A DNA stretch of 51,647 nt from Lacticaseibacillus pantheris DSM 15945 = JCM 12539 = NBRC 106106 (GCF_001311175.1 NZ_BBAI01000016.1:1-51647); one strand, 5' to 3'. Counted from the first letter of the stretch, positions 18,028 through 27,635 are shown. The notes: a model not told the origin generated them from the sequence alone. Numbers and translations: made by a program.

Positions 18028-18066
18028 TTGACTTTGAGGGGGCATCCCGGTAATATACTCATTGGG
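18028..18066 (+). promoter_or_regulatory. pyrG promoter with GGG initiation site
   Basis: TTGACT (18028-18033), 17-base spacer, TAATAT (18051-18056), and a GGGC at 18064-18067, 8 bases beyond the -10. Initiation at GGG is the hallmark of CTP-controlled reiterative transcription of pyrG in B. subtilis and Lactococcus: low CTP stalls polymerase before the C and extra Gs are added. Confidence 0.8.
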
Positions 18067-18067
18067 C

Positions 18068-18090
18068 ACTCTGCGGAACCTATTGCAGAG
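18068..18090 (+). promoter_or_regulatory. 5'-proximal hairpin of pyrG leader
   Basis: ACTCTGC GGAACCTATT GCAGAGT forms a 7-bp stem directly after the initiating GGGC. It may stabilise the leader RNA or keep the added G-tail free. Confidence 0.55.
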
Positions 18091-18101
18091 TCAATCGGTT
18101 A

Positions 18102-18141
18102 CAAGCTCCCTATTCCATTGTGGATGGGGAGCTTGTTTTTT
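18102..18141 (+). terminator. pyrG leader attenuator
   Basis: Intrinsic terminator in the leader, AAGCTCCC-TATTCCA / TGGATGGGGAGCTT followed by seven Ts. The 5' arm GCTCCC is the pyrimidine target for the G-tail in the B. subtilis mechanism; pairing with it prevents the terminator and lets polymerase reach pyrG. Confidence 0.85.
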
Positions 18142-18201
18142 TGTTTTTGTTTTTCCCCGTGGTAAAGTCGTTGTTGATTGTTGTGTACGCACACAGTCTA
18201 G

Positions 18202-19814
<1,613 letters not shown>

Positions 19815-19847
19815 ATAATGTTAAATAATTAAATTGAAGTTTTGTTT

Positions 19848-19884
19848 AAGAGGGGCGGCGCTTGCTTTTAGCGCCGCCCTTCTA
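19848..19884 (+). terminator. Terminator after pyrG
   Basis: AGAGGGGCGGCGCT ... AGCGCCGCCCTTCT, a long GC-rich stem 33 bases after the stop. Confidence 0.8.
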
Positions 19885-20068
19885 TAAACTGGAATAATGA
19901 GTGAAGTCGGTAACTACGTATTAAAGAACGGCCGCCAGCAAACGCTTGCAGGCGCCCAGGATGGCGGAGCGTCACCCTGCTCAATGGTTACCGCGGCCCC
20001 AAAAGGGTTCACGAACAGAATATACAACTAACCGTTACGAAATGATTTTCAACGAGGAACTTTTTTTG

Positions 20069-21336
20069 ATGGAAAAAATGCTGATTCATGGGGGGAAAAG
20101 GCTGTCTGGCGAGGTCACGATTGGTGGTGCCAAGAACAGCACGGTCGCGCTGATTCCTGCTGCCATTTTGTCTCGGGCACCCGTAATGCTTACCGGAGTG
20201 CCGCACATTCAGGACGTTTACAACTTGATGAGCATCTTGGCGGAGATGAACGTCACGTCTGACTTTAGCGGCAACGAGTTACGGATTGACCCAACGGATA
20301 TCGTGATGGCGGACCTACCCAGTGGAAAAATTAAGAGTTTACGGGCGTCCTACTACTTTATGGGCGCGCTTTTGGGGCGCTTTGGGCATGCCGTGGTGGG
20401 GCTACCCGGTGGGGACGATATTGGGCCCCGGCCCATTGACCAACACATCAAGGGCTTTGAGGCCCTCGGTGCCAAAGTATCGGACCATAATGGTGCGATT
20501 GTGTTGAATGCACCGAAGAGGGGTTGCACGGCGCACACATTTTCCTCGACATGGTTTCAGTTGGGGCGACCATCAACATTATCCTGGCGGCGGTCACTGC
20601 GCACGGTCAGACCGTGATTGAGAACGTTGCCAGGGAGCCAGAGATTATCGATCTGGCTACATACTTGAACAACATGGGTGCCACCATTCGCGGTGCCGGA
20701 ACTGATGTTATCCGCATTGAGGGTGCCAGCAAGTTAGCGGCGAACAACGCGCACACCATCATTCCTGACCGGATTGAAGCCGGCACGTACCTCTCGATTG
20801 CCGCTGCTCAGGGCGACGGTATCTTGGTCAAGAATATCATTGCGGAGCATTTAGATTCCTTTTTGGCCAAGCTGGAAGAGATGGGCGTGGTTATGGACGT
20901 GGGGGAAGACTCCATTTTCGTTTACCCATCTGGTGAACTCCACGGGGTGACCATTAAAACGGCCCCGTATCCCGGCTTTGCCACTGATTTACAACAGCCG
21001 TTGACGCCACTCCTGATGAAGGCGGACGGGGAAGCGCTCGTCATTGATACTATCTATCCGAAGCGCACGCGCCACGTTCCTGAGCTGCTCAAAATGGGTG
21101 CGGACATTCGGGTGGAGGATGATCACATTAAGATTAACCATTCAGAGCAATTGACGGGTGCTACCGTGGCTGCGGAAGAGATTCGGGCCGGCGCTTGCTT
21201 AATGCTAGCTGGTTTGATGGCTAATGGAGAGACGACCATTACCAAAGTCGACAACATTTTGCGTGGGTACGACCGGGTGGTTATGAAGCTCCAGGGATTG
21301 GGTGCCGATGTCCAGTTGGTGGATAGTGCGAGTTAG
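20069..21336 (+). CDS. murA: UDP-GlcNAc 1-carboxyvinyltransferase with Asp at the fosfomycin-target position, one apparent frameshift
   Basis: First committed enzyme of peptidoglycan synthesis, adding enolpyruvate from PEP to UDP-GlcNAc. Signatures: [13 protein letters not shown] near the start, [42 protein letters not shown] at the end. The catalytic loop reads [10 protein letters not shown]: the Cys that PEP and fosfomycin bind (Cys115 in E. coli) is Asp (GAC 20414-20416, residue 116). One base is missing near 20512-20525 (expected G-L-H-G-A-H). Corrected length 422 aa. Position between pyrG and rpmE2 corresponds to murZ of B. subtilis. Start ATG 20069 after GAGGAAC. Confidence 0.92.
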
Positions 21337-21453
21337 GCATCAGCAACTGACAGCCCCACTTTGCTAAAAGTGGCAATTCGTGTTAACATGTTACAGTTAT
21401 CATAATAAGAATCTCTGGGTCAGGCTATGGCTCAGGGCGAAGGAGAAATGATC

Positions 21454-21705
21454 ATGAAGCAAGGAATTCACCCAGATTACCACCAGGTAGTATTCATGGA
21501 CTCGACGACTGGTTTCAAGTTTATCGCCGGCTCCACTAAGACTAGTAACGAAACTGTGACCATGGACGACGGTCAGGAATACCCATTGGTTCGTGTTGAA
21601 ACGACCTCTGATTCCCACCCGTTCTACACTGGCAAGCAGAAGTTTGCTAAGGCCGATGGTCGTGTTGAACGATTCAACAAGAAGTACGGTCTCAACAACA
21701 AGTAA
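21454..21705 (+). CDS. rpmE2: 50S ribosomal protein L31 type B
   Basis: 83-aa L31 of the zinc-free type [21 protein letters not shown] at the start, [10 protein letters not shown] in the middle, no CXXC pair. Type B L31 usually replaces the zinc-binding form under zinc limitation, but lactobacilli commonly have only this one. Start chosen at the second ATG (21454), 8 bases after AAGGAG. Position after murA matches the murZ-rho-rpmE order of Bacillus with rho absent. Confidence 0.93.
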   Translation: MKQGIHPDYHQVVFMDSTTGFKFIAGSTKTSNETVTMDDGQEYPLVRVETTSDSHPFYTGKQKFAKADGRVERFNKKYGLNNK

Positions 21706-21929
21706 TTCAACTAGGAGGTCCAACCACTATTGGCTGGGCTTTTTGTTTGGTCGTTACTATTGTGGGGGAGCATAATCAAACGGTCGGTTCTGACTGTGCG
21801 TAAAGCTGAAACAATGGGTATTGCAAATCACCATTCATTAAAGTTATCGTATAATAATCAAAGGCTAATTGATGACCAAAAAAATAAAAATTATCCTCTG
21901 ATAAATTGGTGGGTGGCAGGCGCATAATT

Positions 21930-21945
21930 TGGTATTATAAATGAC
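21930..21945 (+). promoter_or_regulatory. Extended -10 promoter of small RNA unit A
   Basis: TTTGGTATTAT: TG-N-TATTAT (-10 at 21933-21938), an extended -10. A TTGGTG 21 bases earlier is too far for a standard -35. The same layout recurs in unit B. Confidence 0.6.
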
Positions 21946-22034
21946 GTAGAGAGGCGGAAGCCGAACTCAAACCTAAACTTACACTCCCCAAAAAAGTTCC
22001 CCCAAACTTTCCTCCGCTTGCGGAGGTTTTTTTT
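21946..22034 (+). ncRNA. Predicted C-rich small RNA, copy A
   Basis: Inferred 89-nt transcript from the G at 21946 to the end of the T8 tract. It starts GTAGAGAGGC, forms a small hairpin GGC-GGAA-GCC, has an open stretch with ACTCCCCA and GTTCCCCCA, then the terminator CCTCCGC-TTGC-GGAGG plus T8 (22011-22034). Over 60 bases at the 3' end are identical to copy B at 22662-22750, and the 5' ends differ mostly in the hairpin loop and stem, still pairing. Repeated UCCCC motifs are typical of Gram-positive sRNAs that pair with Shine-Dalgarno sites (RsaE, LhrC, csRNAs). No peptide frame. Confidence 0.6.
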
Positions 22035-22046
22035 GTAGAGAGCGTA

Positions 22047-22088
22047 GCAGGCCGTTTAGAGATGCTTATGCGGCGTCCTCTGGCCTGC
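22047..22088 (+). repeat. F2 element, internally deleted
   Basis: GCAGGCC GTTTA GA and then directly GATGCTTATGCGGCGTCCTCTGGCCTGC; the outer stem is kept but the left inner arm and apex are gone. Starts 13 bases after the terminator of small RNA A, with the same GTAGAGAGCG flank as the full copy at 22763. Confidence 0.6.
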
Positions 22089-22108
22089 GGAGCTCGTTTC
22101 AATAAGCA

Positions 22109-22209
22109 CGGGTAACGGCGGAAGGGTGTAGCATTCCCAACCAATATGTTGAAGGCACGAACTTGGCCTTTTGGTGCTAGTAGCTTATGCGTCGCTTTCT
22201 GGTCTGCGG
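22109..22209 (+). repeat. F2 element, degenerate left arm
   Basis: Right arm intact (GGCCTTTTGGTGCTAG, CTTATGC-GTC-GCTTTC, TGGTCTGC, then GGAGCTCG); apical loop CGAACTT; left arm replaced by a GCGGAAGGGTGTAGCATTCCC sequence that pairs only in part. Confidence 0.55.
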
Positions 22210-22236
22210 AGCTCGTTTCAATAAGCACAGGTAACG

Positions 22237-22323
22237 GCGGAAGGTTGTAGCATTCCCAACCAATATGTCGAAAGGCCCGGTTTTGGCCTTTTGGTTAGAG
22301 ATGCTTATGTGGCGTCTTCCGCC
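22237..22323 (+). repeat. F2 element, variant
   Basis: GGCGGAAG (22237-22244) pairs with CTTCCGCC (22316-22323); AACCAA and AAAGGCC pair across the apical loop CGGTTTT. Direct repeat of the unit before it, about 125 bases apart, joined by GGAGCTCGTTTCAATAAGC. Confidence 0.55.
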
Positions 22324-22334
22324 TTGCGTAGCTC

Positions 22335-22640
22335 ATTTTCACTACGGGGATTACGCGCGAGCGTAGACGACATTAGACCGCTTGTACACTTGTCATCATG
22401 CTCAATAATTGGTCACGGCTGCTCTCGCAAGTGATTATTATGGAACATTAAATGGTGAAGCACCCGGTGGAGACAGCCCAACGGTTGCCGCAGTAAACGT
22501 TGCGCTGACAACGTTGATTGGTGTACGTGACAGAAACGTCTCGTGTTTTCTATAAAAACTAATATGTATATAAATAAGACGTTATAAAGTTCGCCAAAAT
22601 AAAAAAAATATCCTTATGGAAGTTGCGGTGCACTGCTTGT
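22335..22640. other. Non-coding, AT-rich stretch
   Basis: No gene recognised. One plus frame (about 22428-22550) can encode roughly 40 residues, including SDYYGTLNGEAPGGDSPT, but it lacks a start with a ribosome site and resembles nothing known to me. It could be a decayed gene or chance. Confidence 0.3.
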
Positions 22641-22646
22641 AAGATT

Positions 22647-22661
22647 TGGTACTATATACAT
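22647..22661 (+). promoter_or_regulatory. Extended -10 promoter of small RNA unit B
   Basis: TTTGGTACTATATACA: TG-N-TACTAT (-10 at 22650-22655), with a TTGCGG 21 bases earlier, as in unit A. Confidence 0.6.
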
Positions 22662-22750
22662 GTAGAGAGGCATGAGCCTATCTCAAACCTAAACTTACAC
22701 TCCCCAAAAAAGTTCCCCCAAACTTTCCTCCGCTTGCGGAGGTTTTTTTT
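22662..22750 (+). ncRNA. Predicted C-rich small RNA, copy B
   Basis: Inferred 89-nt transcript, the same length as copy A. 5' hairpin GAGA-GGC-ATGA-GCC-TA-TCTC; then identical to copy A from CTCAAACC through ACTCCCC, GTTCCCCC and the terminator (22727-22750) with T8. The 5' stem is kept while bases differ from copy A, which supports RNA folding. An F2 repeat begins 13 bases after the terminator, as for copy A, so the pair probably arose by segmental duplication of RNA plus repeat. Confidence 0.6.
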
Positions 22751-22762
22751 GTAGAGAGCGCA

Positions 22763-22859
22763 GCAGGCCGTTTAGAAAGCAGAGCATAAGTTACTAGCAC
22801 CGAAAGGCCCGAACTTGGCCTTTTGGTGCTAGTAGCTTATGCGTCGCTTTCTGGCCTGC
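22763..22859 (+). repeat. F2 palindromic element, full copy
   Basis: 97 bases. GCAGGCC/GGCCTGC, bulge GTTTA versus T, GAAAGC/GCTTTC, internal loop AGA versus GTC, GCATAAG/CTTATGC, stem TACTAGCACC...AAAGGCC, loop CGAACTT (22810-22816). Flanks GAGC-GCA and GGA-GCTC add an outer 4-bp stem with a GCA/GGA internal loop. Confidence 0.85.
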
Positions 22860-22887
22860 GGAGCTCGTTTCAATAAGCACAGGTAAC

Positions 22888-22979
22888 GGCGGAAGGTTGT
22901 AGCATTCCTAACCAATATGTCGAAGGCCCGGTTTTGGCCTTTTGGTTGGAGTGCCTTATGTGGCGTCTTCTGGCCTGCT
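22888..22979 (+). repeat. F2 element, variant
   Basis: Near copy of the unit at 22237, with apical loop CGGTTTT and right arm GGCC...CTTATG-TGGC-GTCTTCTGGCCTGC, followed by a changed GCTC flank (TCCGCTCG). Confidence 0.55.
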
Positions 22980-23004
22980 CCGCTCGTTTTAATAAGCAAA
23001 GGTA

Positions 23005-23097
23005 GCGCGGGAACGGTGTGGTGTCTAGCACCCATATAGTGGGGCCCGGTTTTGGCCTTTTGGTGCTAGTAGCTTATGCGTCGCTTCCTGGTCTGCG
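23005..23097 (+). repeat. F2 element, variant
   Basis: CTAGCACC (23026-23033) pairs with GGTGCTAG near 23061; GGGGCC/GGCC and loop CGGTTTT; right arm CTTATGC-GTC-GCTTCC-TGGTCTGC. Last unit of the 22-23 kb cluster. Confidence 0.55.
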
Positions 23098-23109
23098 TAG
23101 CCCATTTCA

Positions 23110-23515
23110 ATATTGAATATTAACGAAGCTAGCACGTACTCGGCGCCAATGATCTTAGCACCGCCGAGAAGCTGTTGGATTTCCAACCCAACCTGGGTTA
23201 CAGAATATAAAGGACCCACCCCCAAAGGCCAGAATGGCTATGGGTGTGAGTCCTTTGCACGTCACTGTCTTGACCGCGCGCCCCAGTCAACATCAGCCGT
23301 TAATGCCAACACCATTCGGTTGTTTAGCGATTCACGTAACGAATTATCGCATCAATCGTTTTGCTCAACGGCAACACGACTAGTTACAGTGTGCGCCAAC
23401 AGCGAGCGCCCCAACTACTGCGCTTTGCCTTCCGACACGGCTGGACAGTCTTTGTCTGCCGAGACTGGTGTTCGCAGTATCCTGGGGTCTGTTAAAATAG
23501 TAGTGATGGAGGTAT
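23110..23515. other. Non-coding stretch with one hairpin
   Basis: AAAGGACCCACCCCC (about 23209-23223) pairs with GGGTGTGAGTCCTTT (about 23242-23256); on the minus strand it is followed by TTTATATT and could be a terminator. A minus-strand frame reading LYSVTQVGLEIQQLLGG may be a gene scrap, but no start or known family is seen. Confidence 0.35.
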
Positions 23516-23519
23516 TACC

Positions 23520-24179
23520 ATGCGCAAACTAAGCCAATACTTGTACTATTTAAATATTGTGGGTATGTTACTGTACATTATCATTTGTGGTGGCCTGCTC
23601 ATTGCGGGTCATCCGTGGCGTAGCAGCCAGTTGGGCCTGATTATCCAGGTTGCTTCGGGATTGGTGCTGGCGTCGATACCACCACTCCTAACCAGGTGGT
23701 TCCATGTACAGTTACCGCCATTACTGGTGGCACTTTATGAAATTTTCATTTTGATGGCCATTCTCTTGGGTACAGGGATGGGAATGTACTCGGTGCCGTA
23801 CTGGGACAAAGTTGAACACGCATTTTCAGCGGCCATGCTGGCTGGGTTGGGCTACATGATCTTTGCCGCGCTCACACCGGCCGATCAGCGTGAGCACGTT
23901 AGCCCGCTACTCTTAAGCCTCTTTGCCGTTGCCTTTGGTACCATGGTCGGCGTCTGCTGGGAGTTTTATGAATTTACCGGTGACGGCCTGTTCGGGATGA
24001 ACATGCAACGTTACATGAGCGGTGGCCACCTGTTGGCCGGCCGGGCCGCGTTGATGGATACCATGGGGGACCTATGCATGGACTTTGTGGGGAGCCTCTT
24101 TCTTGGCATCGTGGGCTACTTTGGTATCCGCCGTGATCGGCACTGGTTGGATACTTACATGCTGCAGCGGATAAAGTAG
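23520..24179 (+). CDS. Multi-pass membrane protein, YjdF/DUF2238-like
   Basis: 219 aa with about six hydrophobic segments (roughly residues 8-30, 37-60, 65-88, 100-118, 128-148, 180-200). Conserved-looking polar features: PYWDKVEHAFSAAMLAGLG, VCWEFYEFTGDGLFGMNMQ and LMDTMGDLCMDFVG; the WDK-H, WE-YEF and DT-GDL pattern resembles DUF2238/YjdF membrane proteins, whose function is unknown. Start ATG 23520 after GGAGGTATTACC. Stands alone after the repeat cluster and before the structured murF leader. The paralogue in other lactobacilli is often near murF too, but I cannot confirm that. Confidence 0.7.
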   Translation: MRKLSQYLYYLNIVGMLLYIIICGGLLIAGHPWRSSQLGLIIQVASGLVLASIPPLLTRWFHVQLPPLLVALYEIFILMAILLGTGMGMYSVPYWDKVEHAFSAAMLAGLGYMIFAALTPADQREHVSPLLLSLFAVAFGTMVGVCWEFYEFTGDGLFGMNMQRYMSGGHLLAGRAALMDTMGDLCMDFVGSLFLGIVGYFGIRRDRHWLDTYMLQRIK

Positions 24180-24183
24180 TGGC

Positions 24184-24270
24184 ATCACGGCCTGTTTCGC
24201 GGTAAAATTGATGAGTTCAAATTAGTTGAAGTTAGTTAGCTACCATAATGTAGTTAATTATCAGGCCGTG
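24184..24270 (+). promoter_or_regulatory. Long-range stem in murF leader
   Basis: CACGGCCTG (24184-24192) is the exact complement of CAGGCCGTG (24262-24270), enclosing about 70 bases rich in repeated GTTAGTTA. It starts five bases after the upstream gene's stop. Confidence 0.45.
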
Positions 24271-24294
24271 ACGTCACGTTACGGATTAATTCAA

Positions 24295-24333
24295 AGACGG
24301 GTGCGTGCAGCTAATGCGCCTACCCGTTTTTAT
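24295..24333 (+). terminator. Terminator/attenuator directly before murF
   Basis: ACGGGT-GCGTGCAGCTAATGCGC-CTACCCGT followed by TTTT. The T-run ends only about 20 bases before the murF start and just before its AGGGGAGA site, so it could end the upstream transcript or attenuate murF. Confidence 0.65.
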
Positions 24334-24351
24334 ATAGGGGAGAAATTTGTC

Positions 24352-25748
24352 ATGAAAATGACCCTGGATACAATTGCCAGCGTCGTGGGGGCAACCGCAC
24401 CCGCTAACGCCGACCAAATTACGGTCACGGGGGTGTGCTTCGATGCGCGTGAAGTGAAGCATGGTGACCTTTTTGTACCATTAAAAGGCAATCGTGATGG
24501 TCATGAGTTTATTGAGCAGGCATTCGCGGGAGGTGCGGTGGCCAGCTTCTGTGACCACGCTCACGCGGATAGTACGCAAAGTCGCGTAGGTAACGCCGCT
24601 GTGTTGGTTGTTGATGACCCTTTGCGTGCATTGCAGGACTGGGCGCGGTACTACCTGTTAATTCGGGTTAACCCCAAAGTGGTCGCGATTACCGGTAGTA
24701 ATGGTAAGACTACCACTAAGGATATGACCGCAGCCATTCTGGCGAGCCAGTATCGGGTGGTTAAGACGCAGGATAACTTTAACAACGCAATTGGCGTCCC
24801 CGTGACCATTCTGTCCATGGAATCCAACACGGAAGTATTAGTCGTGGAGATGGGGATGGACCACTTTGGCGAGCTGGAAGCCTCAGCGGCCTGGCCGAAC
24901 CGGACGTGGCGGTTATCACGATGATTGGGGAGGCCCACATCGAGTTCTTCAAGACGCGTGACCGCATTGCGGATGCCAAGATGGAAATTGTGTCGGGCTT
25001 GAAGGATGACGGCCTGTTTGTCTACAATGGGGACGAACCGTTGTTGCGTGAACGTGCCAGCAAAGTTGACCAGGATCAGGTCACCTTTGGGCTCGCGCCT
25101 GACAACGACCTGGCGGCGGAGCACGTTCAAGCGTTCCGCGACCACACCGAGTTTGACGTTTCCCGTTGGCCTGACGTCCATTTCTCGATCCCAATGATGG
25201 GGGAGTACAACGTCAACAATGCCCTGGCTGCCATTTTGGTTGGCCGGCGTTTCCACGTTAAGCCGGAAGCAATGCGGGATGCCCTCGCGCACTTCAAGGT
25301 GACGCGGAACCGGACGGAATGGTTGACTGGGGATGCTGGCGAAGCTATCCTCAGCGACGTGTACAATTCGAACCCTACCGCTGTGCGGGCGGTGCTGAAC
25401 GACTTTGTCAAAGTGCCGACGCAGGGTCGGCGCATCGCCGTGCTGGGCGATATGCTAGAGCTAGGAGAGGCCAGTCATGAACTGCACGCTGGGTTGGCGG
25501 ACGCGCTGGACCCCGAGCAAGTGCAGTGCGTCTACCTTTACGGGCCGGAAATGCGGGCTTTGTACGAGCGCCTAGCGGACAAGTATGATGCGGAACATCT
25601 ATTCTACTTTGATCAGGACAGCCAAAGCCACCTGTCGTCCCAGTTGCTGGACGGGGTGTACTCCGATGACCTGATTTTGCTGAAGGGTAGCCACGGCATG
25701 CACCTGGAAAAGGTGTTGCAGGCACTGCTTGACGGATCACGTGAATAA
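24352..25748 (+). CDS. murF: UDP-MurNAc-tripeptide--D-Ala-D-Ala ligase, with one apparent frameshift
   Basis: Cytoplasmic Mur ligase that adds the D-Ala-D-Ala dipeptide, finishing the UDP-MurNAc-pentapeptide. Features: N-terminal UMP-binding domain (VCFDAREVKHGDLFVPLKG), P-loop ITGSNGKTTTKDM, NNAIGVP, EMGMDHFGELE, then after the break VITMIGEAHIEFF, YNVNNALAAI and a C-terminal domain with DVYNSNPTAVRAVL. One C is missing near 24881-24883 (expected GELEALSGLAEPDVAVI). Corrected length about 465 aa, normal. Start ATG 24352 (MKMTLDTIAS). Essential. Confidence 0.93.
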
Positions 25749-25757
25749 TTAATGTTT

Positions 25758-25793
25758 GGGAGCGGCGCCGCAGTCTAGGGGTGCTGCTCCTTT
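25758..25793 (+). terminator. Terminator after murF
   Basis: GGAGCGGCGCC ... GGTGCTGCTCC (with G-T pairs) then TTTG, ten bases after the stop. Confidence 0.7.
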
Positions 25794-25929
25794 GTCTATT
25801 GATTGGGTCGCGGCAAATAACGCGGGCACTAAATCGCTACCATTGTTGGCGTGACGCATTCTGCGGTTTTTTTCGTGGCTGGTAATTATGAAAGGAAAGT
25901 GTGAAACAGCAGGACTAGTGGTGCTTTCT

Positions 25930-25958
25930 TTGCGTTTTCAGCCGCGTCAAGGTATAAT
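25930..25958 (+). promoter_or_regulatory. Promoter of cshA
   Basis: TTGCGT (25930-25935), 17-base spacer, TATAAT (25953-25958). Predicts a 5' leader of about 105 bases, starting near a T8 tract. Confidence 0.75.
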
Positions 25959-26038
25959 AATAAGAACGCTTTTTTTTGATAACACACTATGCACGTTACA
26001 AAACGGTACCTTCACGGTACGTATTCTCCGGTTTTGTG

Positions 26039-26054
26039 GTGTGCATATGCACAC
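26039..26054 (+). promoter_or_regulatory. 16-bp perfect palindrome next to the cshA ribosome site
   Basis: GTGTGCATATGCACAC, four bases before AGGAGG (26058-26063). In RNA it could form a hairpin or dimerise; in DNA it could be an operator. Position suggests translational or transcriptional control of the helicase. Confidence 0.5.
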
Positions 26055-26069
26055 ACTAGGAGGACTCAT

Positions 26070-27635
26070 TTGAAGTTTACAGAATTAGGTTTGGACCCAG
26101 ATTTGCTCAAGGCTATCGACCGTGCGGGGTTTGAAGAAGCAACCCCCATCCAGTCGGCCACAATCCCGTTGGTATTAGCGGGTAAGGATGTCATTGGGCA
26201 GGCCCAAACGGGTACCGGTAAAACCGCTGCCTTTGGTTTGCCGTTACTGCAACACGTTGATTTTAGCGACCGTTCCGTTCAGGCGCTGGTAATTTCACCA
26301 ACGCGGGAACTGGCCATTCAGACTCAGGAAGAACTCTACCGGTTGGGTCGCGACAAGCATGCGCGTGTTCAGGCCGTCTACGGTGGTTCTGACATTCGTC
26401 GCCAAATTCGCGGTTTGGCTGACCACCCACAGATTGTTGTGGGTACTCCGGGTCGTCTGCTCGACCACATTAACCGTCACACGCTGAAGCTGGAGAACCT
26501 CCGGACTTTGGTGCTCGACGAAGCCGATGAAATGCTGGATATGGGTTTCATCGACGATATTGAAAGTATCGTTAAGAGCGCACCGGAGGGCCGTCAGACC
26601 CTGCTGTTCTCCGCCACGATGCCTAAGCCAATCATGAACATTGCCAACAAGTTCATGCATGAGCCAGAAACGGTGCAGATCAAGAGCAAAGAGTTGACTG
26701 CGGACAACATCGACCAGTACTATGTACGCTCCAAGGACTTTGAGAAGTTTGACATCATGACCCGCATCTTTGATGTACAGGGCCCCGAATTGGCCCTCAT
26801 CTTTGGCCGGACTAAGCGTCGCGTTGATGAATTGACCAAGGGATTACAGGCCCGTGGTTACAAGGCCGAGGGTATTCATGGTGACCTGACCCAGCAGAAG
26901 CGTTCCGCCGTCTTGAAGCAGTTCAAGAGTGGCGAACTCGACTTCTTGGTGGCCACGGATGTTGCAGCACGTGGACTGGATGTTTCCGGTGTGACCCACG
27001 TTTACAACTACGACATTCCTCAGGATCCTGACAGCTACGTGCACCGTATTGGTCGTACTGGCCGTGCCGGGAACTCCGGTGTTTCCGTGACCTTTGTGAC
27101 CCCAGGCGAAATTGACTACCTGCGGACCATTGAGGACCTGACCAAGAAGCGGATGCTACCGATGAAGCCACCAACTGCTGAAGAGGCATTCCGTGGCCAG
27201 TTGGACACTGCTCTGACGAACGTTAAGGAAATCATGGATAGCGACCTCAGCAAGTTTGATGATGACGCTGCCGCACTGTTGAAGGAATACACTCCGGAGC
27301 AGATTGCGTCCGCGTTGTTGAAGAGCGTTGCACCAGATGATGCTTCGTCTGTTCCGGTTAAGATTACACCGGAACGTCCGTTGCCTCACCGCGGTCACGG
27401 TGGTGGCCGTAACCGTAATGGCGGTCGTGGTGGTTACCGTGGCAATAACAGCCGTGGCGGTTATCGTGGTGGCCGTAACGGCGAGCGTCGTGGTGGTTAC
27501 CGCGGATCTCGCGATCGGAACACCAGCTCGGATCACCATGGTAATGGTGGTGGGCGTCGTGATGACCGTCGTCGTGACGACCGCAACCGTTCAGGCAAGA
27601 AGCGTAACGGCTTTACTATTCGTACTAAAGATTAA
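26070..27635 (+). CDS. cshA: DEAD-box RNA helicase CshA
   Basis: 521-aa ATP-dependent RNA helicase of the CshA type, which works in the Gram-positive degradosome, ribosome assembly and cold adaptation. Motifs in order: Q-motif [11 protein letters not shown], motif I AQTGTGKT, Ia PTRELAIQ, Ib [13 protein letters not shown] ([11 protein letters not shown]), SAT, and [10 protein letters not shown]. The C-terminal 85 residues are a low-complexity tail rich in G, R and N ([19 protein letters not shown]), an RNA-binding tail. Start is TTG 26070 ([10 protein letters not shown]), placed 6 bases after AGGAGG; the ATG at 25989 lies in the leader. acpS and alr, which often follow cshA in lactobacilli, are not here. 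Confidence 0.95.
   Translation: MKFTELGLDPDLLKAIDRAGFEEATPIQSATIPLVLAGKDVIGQAQTGTGKTAAFGLPLLQHVDFSDRSVQALVISPTRELAIQTQEELYRLGRDKHARVQAVYGGSDIRRQIRGLADHPQIVVGTPGRLLDHINRHTLKLENLRTLVLDEADEMLDMGFIDDIESIVKSAPEGRQTLLFSATMPKPIMNIANKFMHEPETVQIKSKELTADNIDQYYVRSKDFEKFDIMTRIFDVQGPELALIFGRTKRRVDELTKGLQARGYKAEGIHGDLTQQKRSAVLKQFKSGELDFLVATDVAARGLDVSGVTHVYNYDIPQDPDSYVHRIGRTGRAGNSGVSVTFVTPGEIDYLRTIEDLTKKRMLPMKPPTAEEAFRGQLDTALTNVKEIMDSDLSKFDDDAAALLKEYTPEQIASALLKSVAPDDASSVPVKITPERPLPHRGHGGGRNRNGGRGGYRGNNSRGGYRGGRNGERRGGYRGSRDRNTSSDHHGNGGGRRDDRRRDDRNRSGKKRNGFTIRTKD

Noticed and set aside
17377-18069. 230-aa minus-strand ORF opposite rpoE
   Set aside because: Antisense of the Asp/Glu-rich tail (GAT/GAC gives I/V/S runs); rpoE itself is clearly coding.
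22428-22555. Possible small peptide in the 22.4-kb gap
   Set aside because: No start codon with a ribosome site and no recognised family.
23025-23225. 66-aa minus-strand ORF with LYSVTQVGLEIQQLL
   Set aside because: Half of it lies in an F2 repeat and it has no ribosome site; at most a gene scrap.
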